A model generated the notes under the pieces. It had not been told where the DNA came from, made no database searches, and worked only from the letters and a program-made list of their open reading frames with translations. A stretch of DNA of 31,405 nt from Acidimicrobiales bacterium (GTDB taxonomy: Bacteria; Actinomycetota; Acidimicrobiia; Acidimicrobiales; Acidimicrobilacustridaceae): positions 1-31,405 of the forward strand of contig JALRFT010000134.1 of the NCBI GenBank assembly GCA_023261915.1. The letters run 5' to 3'. Shown here piece by piece: positions 8,655 to 14,812 of the stretch. Within the stretch, counting starts at the first letter, position 1; every line of letters begins with the position of its first letter. Made by a program: the position numbers and the translations under genes.

Positions 8655-9844
8655 CGCTCACCGGCCCGACTGGGAACGTCGAGGAGCCGAAGTCGGGCGA
8701 CGGCGTCGGGCAGCGCGGCGGCGACACGCTCAACCACGACCTCATCGCTCGTCCACCCGAGTGAGAACCGCAGCGATCCCCTCGCCTGTTCGGAAGTGAC
8801 ACCCATGGCGGCAAGCACGTGGGATGCCTCAGTGGCACCACTGGCGCACGACGAAGCGGCTGAGGCGGCGATGCCGGCGTCGTCAAGCAGGAACAACAAC
8901 GCCTCTGACGACACGCCCTGCACACAGACGTGGCAGATCGTCGGCAGTCGACTCGGCCGCGCCGCACCGTCACGACCCACCGTGGCCACCACACCGGGGA
9001 CCGAGGTGACCACCGACTCCAGTTCGTCGCGCAGTGACGTCATTCGGGCCGCGGTGGCATCACGATGGGTGAGCACGAGATCGGCCGCCACGCCCAGGCC
9101 GACGATGCCGGCCACGTTGTGGGTCCCCGACCGTCGACCGCGTTCCTGGCCACCGCCGCGCAGACGGGCGGCGACTGCCACACCGGGGCGAACGGCGAGC
9201 GCCCCCACCCCCTTGGGGCCCCCAATCTTGTGGCCACTCAGCGAGACGAGGGCGGCAGCCGAGGCGAGTTGCCGCAGATCGCACCACGCCGCCGCCTGCA
9301 CGGCGTCGGTGTGCAGCACTGCGTCGGGTGCATGACGGGCCACCACGGCGGCGACAGCGTCGAGGGGCTGGATGGTGCCCACCTCGTTGTTGGCCGCCAT
9401 CACCGACACGAGACTGACCGGCGCCTCGTCGGTGTTGACCAGCTGTCGTGAGAGATCATCGAGGTCCACCACGCCGACGGCGTCGACCGCCACCGTGGCC
9501 CCACCCCGATGCAGAACCGGGTCGAGCACGGCGTGGTGTTCGATGGCACTGCACACGGCCCGGCCCCCCACGGCGTCGAGGACACCGTTGATCGCGAGGT
9601 CGTCAGCCTCGGTGCCACCCGAGGTGAAGACCACTTCGCCCGGGGCACAGCCGAGGAGTTCGGCGACCGGTTCACGGGCCTCGTCCACGGCGCGCCGGGC
9701 AGCGCGGGCGCGGGCGTGACTGCCCGACGGGTTCCCGAAGTGCTCGGTGAGCCACGGCAGCATGGCCTCGACGACCTCGGGGCGCGTCGGGGTGGACGCA
9801 GCGTGGTCGAGGTAGGCCTCGGGAGGCGGCAGGCCCAGATCCAT
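8651..9844 (-). CDS. iscS: Cysteine desulfurase (IscS/NifS family)
   Basis: This PLP enzyme removes sulfur from cysteine as an enzyme-bound persulfide for Fe-S clusters and tRNA thiolation. The 397-residue protein starts MDLGLPPPEAYLDHAAST, with the DHAAST signature near 13-18. It has the cofactor region HTD (178-180), Schiff-base Lys206 in SGHKIGGPKG, RSGTHN (238-243) and the persulfide-forming Cys333 in ASSCASGATEASHVL. The start is well supported: a TACGCT hexamer lies exactly 6 nt before ATG 9844. The coupled mnmA downstream indicates that one role is sulfur delivery for tRNA 2-thiouridine. In M. tuberculosis trmU and iscS are likewise adjacent (Rv3024c, Rv3025c, from memory). Confidence 0.96.
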   Translation of the reverse strand: MDLGLPPPEAYLDHAASTPTRPEVVEAMLPWLTEHFGNPSGSHARARAARRAVDEAREPVAELLGCAPGEVVFTSGGTEADDLAINGVLDAVGGRAVCSAIEHHAVLDPVLHRGGATVAVDAVGVVDLDDLSRQLVNTDEAPVSLVSVMAANNEVGTIQPLDAVAAVVARHAPDAVLHTDAVQAAAWCDLRQLASAAALVSLSGHKIGGPKGVGALAVRPGVAVAARLRGGGQERGRRSGTHNVAGIVGLGVAADLVLTHRDATAARMTSLRDELESVVTSVPGVVATVGRDGAARPSRLPTICHVCVQGVSSEALLFLLDDAGIAASAASSCASGATEASHVLAAMGVTSEQARGSLRFSLGWTSDEVVVERVAAALPDAVARLRLLDVPSRAGER

Positions 9845-9850
9845 GAGCCA

Positions 9851-9856
9851 AGCGTA
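9851..9856 (-). promoter_or_regulatory. -10 hexamer, leaderless-type, for iscS
   Basis: TACGCT on the minus strand ends 6 nt before ATG 9844. This implies the iscS-mnmA unit has its own promoter within the 46 bp gap after the rhomboid gene. Confidence 0.55.
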
Positions 9857-9890
9857 CGACGCCGGGTGCGCCGGAGCGACCGGCGGGTCC

Positions 9891-10781
9891 CTAGTTGAAC
9901 AACGTCAGCAGTGGGTCCTGCCACTGGGCCGCCGCCCACAGCGACCCCACGAAGAACAATGCCGACAGCCCGAGCCCGATCCCCACGGCCGCCGCCATGC
10001 TGGGCGCCCGTCGGTCCACGGCCACCATGGCCGCACCCGTCGCCATGCCGCCGATCAGCCCGCCAATGTGGCCGCCGATGGAGATGCCCGGCACGGCGAA
10101 GGTGATGAGCAGATTCACCACCACGAGGGTGATCAGTCCCGAGCTCCGCAGACTCACTCCCGCAGCGCGCTGGAGCACGACCGCAGCCCCCATGAGACCG
10201 AAGATGGCGCCCGATGCTCCGACGGTCATGCCCACGGGCGACAACAACATGACGCCGAACGAGCCCGCAAGCAGCGAGGCGAGATAGAGGACGACGTACC
10301 GCTGCCAGCCGAGGGCACGTTCGATCTGGGTGCCGAGCAGCCACAACACGACCATGTTGAAACCGATGTGCAGCAGTCCACCGTGGAGAAAACCGCCGGT
10401 AATGAGACGCCACCACTCCCCGTCGGCGACACCGAAGGGGTAGCTCAGGCGGTAGGGGGCGTGGCCGATGAGCCCAAAGTCCTCAACGAGTGGTCCGCCG
10501 CTGCCCTGCAACACCTGTTGGGGGGCACCCGAGGACACCACGAGGGCGATGAACGCCACCACGTTCAACCCGATGAGGATCTTGGTAGCGATCGGGTCAC
10601 TCGCCGCCAACGGATTGCGCACGACCCGCTGTGCACCCGCCGAGGTGCACGCCGGACAGTGGAAACCCACCGAGGCGGGAATCATGCAGTCGGGACAGAT
10701 GGGACGCCCACAACGCTGGCAACTCACACCGGCACGCCGGTCGGCGTGGCGGTAACAGGTGACGACCGGGGGGGTGTCCAC
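9891..10781 (-). CDS. Rhomboid-family intramembrane serine protease with N-terminal zinc finger
   Basis: This 296-residue membrane protein would cleave substrates within the bilayer. The N-terminal 45 residues carry a Cys/His cluster (Cys9, His12, Cys21, Cys24, Cys29, Cys32, His41, Cys42, Cys45), a B-box-like zinc finger seen in many actinobacterial rhomboids. The membrane domain follows with WWRLITGGFLHGGLLHIGFN (123-142), catalytic Ser190 in GASGAIFG and His238 in IGGHIGGLIGG. About seven hydrophobic segments are visible. GTG 10781 is chosen because TACGGT lies 6 nt upstream. AGGAG abuts the start codon with no spacer and cannot act as a normal Shine-Dalgarno site. The gene is 17 bp downstream of the enoyl-CoA hydratase and 46 bp upstream of iscS. 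Confidence 0.93.
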   Translation of the reverse strand: MDTPPVVTCYRHADRRAGVSCQRCGRPICPDCMIPASVGFHCPACTSAGAQRVVRNPLAASDPIATKILIGLNVVAFIALVVSSGAPQQVLQGSGGPLVEDFGLIGHAPYRLSYPFGVADGEWWRLITGGFLHGGLLHIGFNMVVLWLLGTQIERALGWQRYVVLYLASLLAGSFGVMLLSPVGMTVGASGAIFGLMGAAVVLQRAAGVSLRSSGLITLVVVNLLITFAVPGISIGGHIGGLIGGMATGAAMVAVDRRAPSMAAAVGIGLGLSALFFVGSLWAAAQWQDPLLTLFN

Positions 10782-10787
10782 CTCCTG

Positions 10788-10793
10788 ACCGTA
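10788..10793 (-). promoter_or_regulatory. -10 hexamer, leaderless-type, for the rhomboid gene
   Basis: TACGGT on the minus strand ends 6 nt before GTG 10781. The AGGAG between them touches the start codon and so lacks Shine-Dalgarno spacing. Confidence 0.5.
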
Positions 10794-10798
10794 CCGCG

Positions 10799-11593
10799 CT
10801 ACTCGCCGGTGAAGATCGCCTTGCCGGGTCCGTCGGCGAGGAAACTTGCCACACCGATGGCGGCGTCGCGGGTGCCGAACACCTCCCCGAACAGGCGGCG
10901 CTCGAGCACGAGTCCGTCGGCGAGGGTCATGTCGAGCCCCTCGTCGATGGCCGTCTTGGCCAGGGCTAGGGCCCGCCGGGGTCCCGCCGCCAACGAGGCG
11001 GCGAAGGCCAGAGCCTCATCCCGCAGCTCAGCGGCCGGCACCACCCGGTCCACGAGACCCATGCCGAGGGCCTCGTCGGCGCCCACCTGTCGTCCCGTGA
11101 GGATCAGATCCTTGGCCCGGGCCGGACCAACCAGGCGACTCAGCCGCTGGGTCCCACCACCGCCGGGAATGATCCCGAGAAGAATCTCGGGCTGGCCCAA
11201 CACGGCGTTGTCCGCCGCCATCCGCAGATCACATGCCAGTGCCAACTCACACCCGCCACCGAGGGCGTACCCGTTCACGGCCGCCACGACCACGGCAGGA
11301 ATCGCTGCCACGGCGTCAAGGGCCTTGTGGAACGACTCGGCGATCACCGCAGCCTCACTGCGGCCACCGAACTCACTGATCTCGGCGCCGGCGGCGAACA
11401 TCCGGCCCCGTCCGGTGATCACCACCGCCCCCGGTGGATCGGCCGTGAGCGCAGCAGCAATGGTCGCCAACTCGGTGAGCACGGCCTTGGACAACGTGTT
11501 GGCCTTGCCGTGGGAGATCTCGACAAGGGCAACGCCGCCATCGAGCCGGGTGAGTTCCACGAGTGGACCAGGGGTCGGGGATGCGTCGGTCAT
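10799..11593 (-). CDS. Enoyl-CoA hydratase/isomerase (crotonase) family protein
   Basis: This 264-residue crotonase-fold enzyme probably hydrates or isomerises an enoyl-CoA in fatty-acid or related acyl-CoA degradation. The oxyanion-hole region MFAAGAEISEF (65-75) and NGYALGGGCELALACD (107-122) are clear. Both catalytic Glu positions are present, Glu116 in GGCELA and Glu136 in GQPEILLGIIPGGGGTQRL. This favours a true hydratase over a dehydratase-like variant. The open frame extends to GTG 11650, but ATG 11593 gives the usual length, and TATGGT lies 8 nt before it. The 3' end is 17 bp from the rhomboid start. Substrate chain length cannot be read from sequence. Confidence 0.93.
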   Translation of the reverse strand: MTDASPTPGPLVELTRLDGGVALVEISHGKANTLSKAVLTELATIAAALTADPPGAVVITGRGRMFAAGAEISEFGGRSEAAVIAESFHKALDAVAAIPAVVVAAVNGYALGGGCELALACDLRMAADNAVLGQPEILLGIIPGGGGTQRLSRLVGPARAKDLILTGRQVGADEALGMGLVDRVVPAAELRDEALAFAASLAAGPRRALALAKTAIDEGLDMTLADGLVLERRLFGEVFGTRDAAIGVASFLADGPGKAIFTGE

Positions 11594-11673
11594 GGGCCGA
11601 GACCATAGCGGGGAGACCTCACCCGCGGGTCCGAGGCGAGCGATCCCCACAGCAGTGATGCGGTGGGGATCGG

Positions 11674-11679
11674 TAATGT
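11674..11679 (+). promoter_or_regulatory. Possible -10 for mscL
   Basis: TAATGT lies 57 nt before ATG 11737, leaving a leader with AGGAGA at 11720-11725. No clear -35 is seen. Confidence 0.3.
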
Positions 11680-11736
11680 CGGCTCAGCGGCCTCACCCGG
11701 CCCGACGTCCACCCACCTCAGGAGAACACAGCAACC

Positions 11737-12126
11737 ATGAAGAACATCGTCAGCGAGTTCAGGGACTTCATCAACCGGGGCAACGTGATCGATCTCGCCG
11801 TGGCGGTCGTCATCGGTGCTGCGTTCGGGGCAGTGATCACGAGCTTCACCAACGACATCTTCGGCGGCATCCTCGGAGCCATCGGGGGAAAACCCTCGAT
11901 TGGTGATCTGACCTTCACCATCGGTGAGGGCGATATCCGCTGGGGTGCATTCCTCGACGCCGTCATCAACTTCCTCATCATTGCCTTCGCCTTGTTCCTC
12001 GTCATCAAGGGCATCAACGCCGCCCAGAACCTCGCCAAGCGCAACGCCGCCGAGGAAGAGACCGAGGAGGAGAGCGAGATCGAACTGCTTCGTGAGATCC
12101 GTGACGCCCTGGTGCGTCGCGACTGA
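11737..12126 (+). CDS. mscL: Large-conductance mechanosensitive channel MscL
   Basis: MscL is a homo-oligomeric membrane valve that opens under turgor on hypo-osmotic shock. The 129-residue protein has the amphipathic N-helix MKNIVSEFRDFINRGNVIDLA, TM1 (about 17-45) with the gate-lining AVVIGAAFGAVI, and a periplasmic loop containing GDIRWGAF. TM2 (about 70-92) is FLIIAFALFLVIKGIN, and an acidic cytoplasmic bundle (EEETEEESEIELLREIRDAL) follows. It has a leader: TAATGT at 11674-11679 could be a -10 and AGGAGA at 11720-11725 a ribosome site, though the spacing to ATG is long (about 11-12 nt). It is convergent with the MeaB gene, 11 bp apart. Confidence 0.97.
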   Translation: MKNIVSEFRDFINRGNVIDLAVAVVIGAAFGAVITSFTNDIFGGILGAIGGKPSIGDLTFTIGEGDIRWGAFLDAVINFLIIAFALFLVIKGINAAQNLAKRNAAEEETEEESEIELLREIRDALVRRD

Positions 12127-12137
12127 CAGCGGTCGAT

Positions 12138-13103
12138 TCAGGGACCCTCGGCGCCGAGCAGTTCGTCGGTCGCTGACCACGGGTCGAGTCGGCGGTCGGC
12201 AACGGCGTCACGAACCTGCTCGAAACGGGAACCCTCAGCGAGGGACGCCGCGCGCTCCCGGAGGCGCTCGGCGAGGATCCGGTGCAGCTCGCTGTCGAGG
12301 CGACGTCGCCGCCGCTGAGACAGTTCACCGGTGGTCACGAGATGTTCCCGGTGCGCAGTGATTGCTTGGCGCAGGGCGTCAACCCCCTCGCCGGTGGTCG
12401 CCGTGGTGGCCACGACCGGCGGTCGCCAACCCCCGCTGCCGGCGACCGGTGACAGATCCAACATCTGTTCAAGATCGCGCCTCGTGTCCGCCGCGCCCGG
12501 ACGATCGGCTTTGTTCACGACAAAGATGTCGGCGATCTCCATGAGGCCGGCCTTGTTGGCCTGCACACTGTCACCCCATCCAGGATTCACGACCACCACG
12601 ACCGTGTCCGCCGCCCCCACCACCTCGACCTCGACCTGACCCACACCGACGGTCTCAAGCACGATCCACGGGTAGCCAACCCCGTCGAGGACCCGGATCG
12701 CCTCGGGAGCGGCGAGCGCCAGACCTCCGAGATGACCGCGGGTGGCCATCGAGCGGATGAAGACTCCCTCATCAAGGGTGTGATCCCCCATGCGGACCCG
12801 GTCACCGAGAATGGCACCGCCTGTGAAGGGTGACGACGGGTCGATGGCGAGGACGGCCACCCGCTCACCGCCACGGCGCAAGGTGCCCACCACGGCATTC
12901 GTCAACGTGGACTTCCCCGCCCCGGGCGCACCGGTAATACCCACCACATAGGCCGAGCCGCCGCGGGGGTAGGTCAGTTGGCCAACCGCCCGGGCCTGAT
13001 CACCCCCCTGTTCGACGGCGGACAGCAGACGCGCCAGTGCACCACGGTCGCCACCGACGGCAGCATCGACGAGCGCTGCGGGGTCACGGGTCTGGTCGGC
13101 CAC
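12138..13103 (-). CDS. meaB: MeaB/ArgK-type G3E GTPase (methylmalonyl-CoA mutase chaperone family)
   Basis: This 321-residue GTPase belongs to the family that loads and protects adenosylcobalamin in methylmalonyl-CoA mutase and relatives. Visible motifs are Walker A GAPGAGKST (58-66), DPSSPFTGGAILGDRVRM (88-105, typical of MeaB), ETVGVGQ (150-156) and NKAD (197-200). A C-terminal helical dimerisation arm ends the protein. The start is GTG 13103, with TAGGCT 6 nt upstream, so it may be transcribed separately from the NifU-like gene that ends 29 bp upstream. No mutase gene is in the window, so the client protein is not identified. Other B12 mutases such as isobutyryl-CoA mutase are possible partners. 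Confidence 0.93.
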   Translation of the reverse strand: MADQTRDPAALVDAAVGGDRGALARLLSAVEQGGDQARAVGQLTYPRGGSAYVVGITGAPGAGKSTLTNAVVGTLRRGGERVAVLAIDPSSPFTGGAILGDRVRMGDHTLDEGVFIRSMATRGHLGGLALAAPEAIRVLDGVGYPWIVLETVGVGQVEVEVVGAADTVVVVVNPGWGDSVQANKAGLMEIADIFVVNKADRPGAADTRRDLEQMLDLSPVAGSGGWRPPVVATTATTGEGVDALRQAITAHREHLVTTGELSQRRRRRLDSELHRILAERLRERAASLAEGSRFEQVRDAVADRRLDPWSATDELLGAEGP

Positions 13104-13109
13104 GACGAG

Positions 13110-13115
13110 AGCCTA
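13110..13115 (-). promoter_or_regulatory. -10 hexamer, leaderless-type, for meaB
   Basis: TAGGCT on the minus strand ends 6 nt before GTG 13103, in the 29 bp gap after the NifU-like gene. Confidence 0.5.
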
Positions 13116-13132
13116 CGGCGCCGGTGACAGCG

Positions 13133-13399
13133 TCAGAGGGTGACGGGGCTCTCCCCCACCTCGGCGGCCGTGTCCCCCATGTTGCGGACCTCGGTCACTC
13201 CGGGCACCCGATCCTTGAGGATCCGTTCCACCCCGGCCTTGAGGGTCACCGTCGACGCCGGACACGACACGCACGCCCCCACGAGTTCGACGGTCACCAC
13301 ACCAGAGGTGTCATCAACCTCGTGGAGGACGATGTCGCCGTTATCGGCCTGGATGGCTGGACGGATGGCCTCGATGACCTTCTCAACGGCGTCGCGCAT
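13133..13399 (-). CDS. NifU C-terminal domain-like Fe-S scaffold protein
   Basis: This 88-residue protein consists only of the NifU C-terminal domain (NfuA-type scaffold). It begins with VEKVIEAIRPAIQADNGDI (5-23) and carries the cluster-binding GACVSCPAST with Cys43 and Cys46. Two such proteins bind one Fe-S cluster between them and deliver it to apo-enzymes. The A-type N-terminal domain of NfuA is absent, as is usual for short actinobacterial forms. The ATG start is preceded by CACGAT at 6 nt. It lies between murA upstream and meaB downstream. There is no SUF operon beside it. Confidence 0.92.
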   Translation of the reverse strand: MRDAVEKVIEAIRPAIQADNGDIVLHEVDDTSGVVTVELVGACVSCPASTVTLKAGVERILKDRVPGVTEVRNMGDTAAEVGESPVTL

Positions 13400-13405
13400 G
13401 ACTCC

Positions 13406-13411
13406 ATCGTG
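13406..13411 (-). promoter_or_regulatory. -10-like hexamer for the NifU-like gene
   Basis: CACGAT on the minus strand ends 6 nt before ATG 13399. The intervening GGAGTC includes GGAG only 2 nt from the ATG. Confidence 0.4.
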
Positions 13412-13486
13412 CCCTGTCGGCGGACCAATTCACAACCACCCGGCCCGAATGGCCATGCGCCCCACCGACGAACACCGGCGGGAACC

Positions 13487-14752
13487 TCAGTCGAGGATGT
13501 CGACGCCGGCACCAAGAGAGGTGAGCTTGCCGACAAAATCCTCGTACCCACGGGCGATGTGATCAGCCCCGGCCACCACGGTCTCACCCTCGGCCCGAAG
13601 CGCCGCGACCACGAGGGCAGCCCCGGCCCGGATGTCGGGGGCCCGCACCGGTGCCCCGGAAAGTCGCTCCCGGCCCCGAACCACCGCATGGTGACCTTCG
13701 GTGCGGATGTCGGCACCCATGCGTACGAGTTCGTCGATGTAGCGGAACCGTCCGGCGAACAGGTTCTCGGTGACGATGCTCACTCCGTCGGCGGTGGACA
13801 ACATGGCGACGAGCAGAGGCTTGTAGTCGGTGGCGACACCGGGGTAGGGAAGGGTGGCGACGCTGTCGACAGCGTGCAACCGATCGGGGGCGTGCACGAT
13901 CAGGCCCGGCTCAGGTCCATCGGTGGGCACGATCTCCATCCCCATCTCGGTCAGCTTCGCCAACACCATGTCCATGTGATCGGCGCGAGCCCCTGCGATC
14001 TCGATGTCGCCGCCAGCAATTCCCACCGATGCCAGCCACGTGGCGGCCTCGATGCGGTCAGGGATCACGGTGTGCTCGGCTGGTTCCAGTTCGCTGACGC
14101 CCTCAATGGTGATCGTTGACGTCCCGGCACCGGAGATGTTGGCTCCCATGGCACTGAGGAATGCAGCGATGTCGGCGATCTCGGGTTCACGGGCGGCGTT
14201 CTCGATCGTGGTCGTGCCTTTGGCCAGCACTCCCGCCATCATGGCGTTCTCCGTCGCCCCCACACTCGGGAACTCAAGCAGGATCCGCGTTCCGACGAGA
14301 CCGTCGGTGGTGCCCTCCACGTAGCCATGAGCGGCGACGAAGGTGCCACCGAGTTCCTCAAGCGCCCGCAGGTGCATGTCAATCGGTCGGGGTCCAAAGT
14401 CGTCACCGCCGGGCAGCGCCACCCGCGCCCGGTTCTCAACGGCGAGGAGCGGACCGAGCACGACGATCGAGGCTCGCATCCGTTCCACGAGCTCATAGGG
14501 AGCTTCGGGGACGATGAGGTCCGGACGATGGATGTGCAGTGTCGAACCGTCCGCCCACGCCACCTCAAGGCCCATCGACCGCAGCAGGTCCGACATGCAT
14601 TCCACATCGGTGATGCGCGGCACGTTGTGCAGAACTGTGGTGCCACGCGCCATCACTGCTGCGGCCATGAGCTTCAGTGCCGAGTTCTTGGCTCCGGCCA
14701 CCCGGACACGGCCACGCAAGGCTCCCTGAGGTCGGATCCGGAGTCGTTGCAC
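13487..14752 (-). CDS. murA: UDP-N-acetylglucosamine 1-carboxyvinyltransferase MurA (Asp-type active site)
   Basis: MurA adds enolpyruvate from PEP to UDP-GlcNAc, the first committed step of peptidoglycan synthesis. From GTG 14752 the protein has 421 residues, the family length, with the early substrate-binding VAGAKNSALKLM (18-29; Lys22, Asn23). The active loop reads VALPGGDDFGPRPID (111-125): the residue aligned with catalytic Cys115 of E. coli MurA is Asp117. That substitution is known in M. tuberculosis and Chlamydia and confers intrinsic fosfomycin insensitivity. The frame is open upstream to 14953 but the extra residues are not MurA-like. CATACT lies exactly 6 nt before GTG 14752, giving a leaderless start. 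The gene is divergent from the MFS transporter. Confidence 0.96.
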   Translation of the reverse strand: MQRLRIRPQGALRGRVRVAGAKNSALKLMAAAVMARGTTVLHNVPRITDVECMSDLLRSMGLEVAWADGSTLHIHRPDLIVPEAPYELVERMRASIVVLGPLLAVENRARVALPGGDDFGPRPIDMHLRALEELGGTFVAAHGYVEGTTDGLVGTRILLEFPSVGATENAMMAGVLAKGTTTIENAAREPEIADIAAFLSAMGANISGAGTSTITIEGVSELEPAEHTVIPDRIEAATWLASVGIAGGDIEIAGARADHMDMVLAKLTEMGMEIVPTDGPEPGLIVHAPDRLHAVDSVATLPYPGVATDYKPLLVAMLSTADGVSIVTENLFAGRFRYIDELVRMGADIRTEGHHAVVRGRERLSGAPVRAPDIRAGAALVVAALRAEGETVVAGADHIARGYEDFVGKLTSLGAGVDILD

Positions 14753-14758
14753 CCCCCA

Positions 14759-14766
14759 AGTATGCT
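14759..14766. promoter_or_regulatory. Overlapping divergent -10 elements of murA and the MFS gene
   Basis: The octamer AGTATGCT reads CATACT toward murA (14759-14764, 6 nt before GTG 14752). It reads TATGCT toward the transporter (14761-14766, 46 nt before GTG 14813). One AT-rich step could therefore open for both directions. Confidence 0.5.
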
Positions 14767-14812
14767 CCGCCGCCGAAGCAGGCACCCGTCCGCCGTCGGC
14801 CGAGGTCCGAAC

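Noticed and set aside
9843..11906. Open frame of 687 codons on the plus strand, opposite the rhomboid and hydratase genes
   Set aside because: It runs across several well-supported genes and into mscL. Low-complexity Ser/Arg/Pro/Ala content marks it as a shadow.
14327..14812. Upstream extension of the MFS reading frame
   Set aside because: It overlaps murA in antisense and the residues have no transporter character. A start at 14813 fits the gap between the divergent genes.
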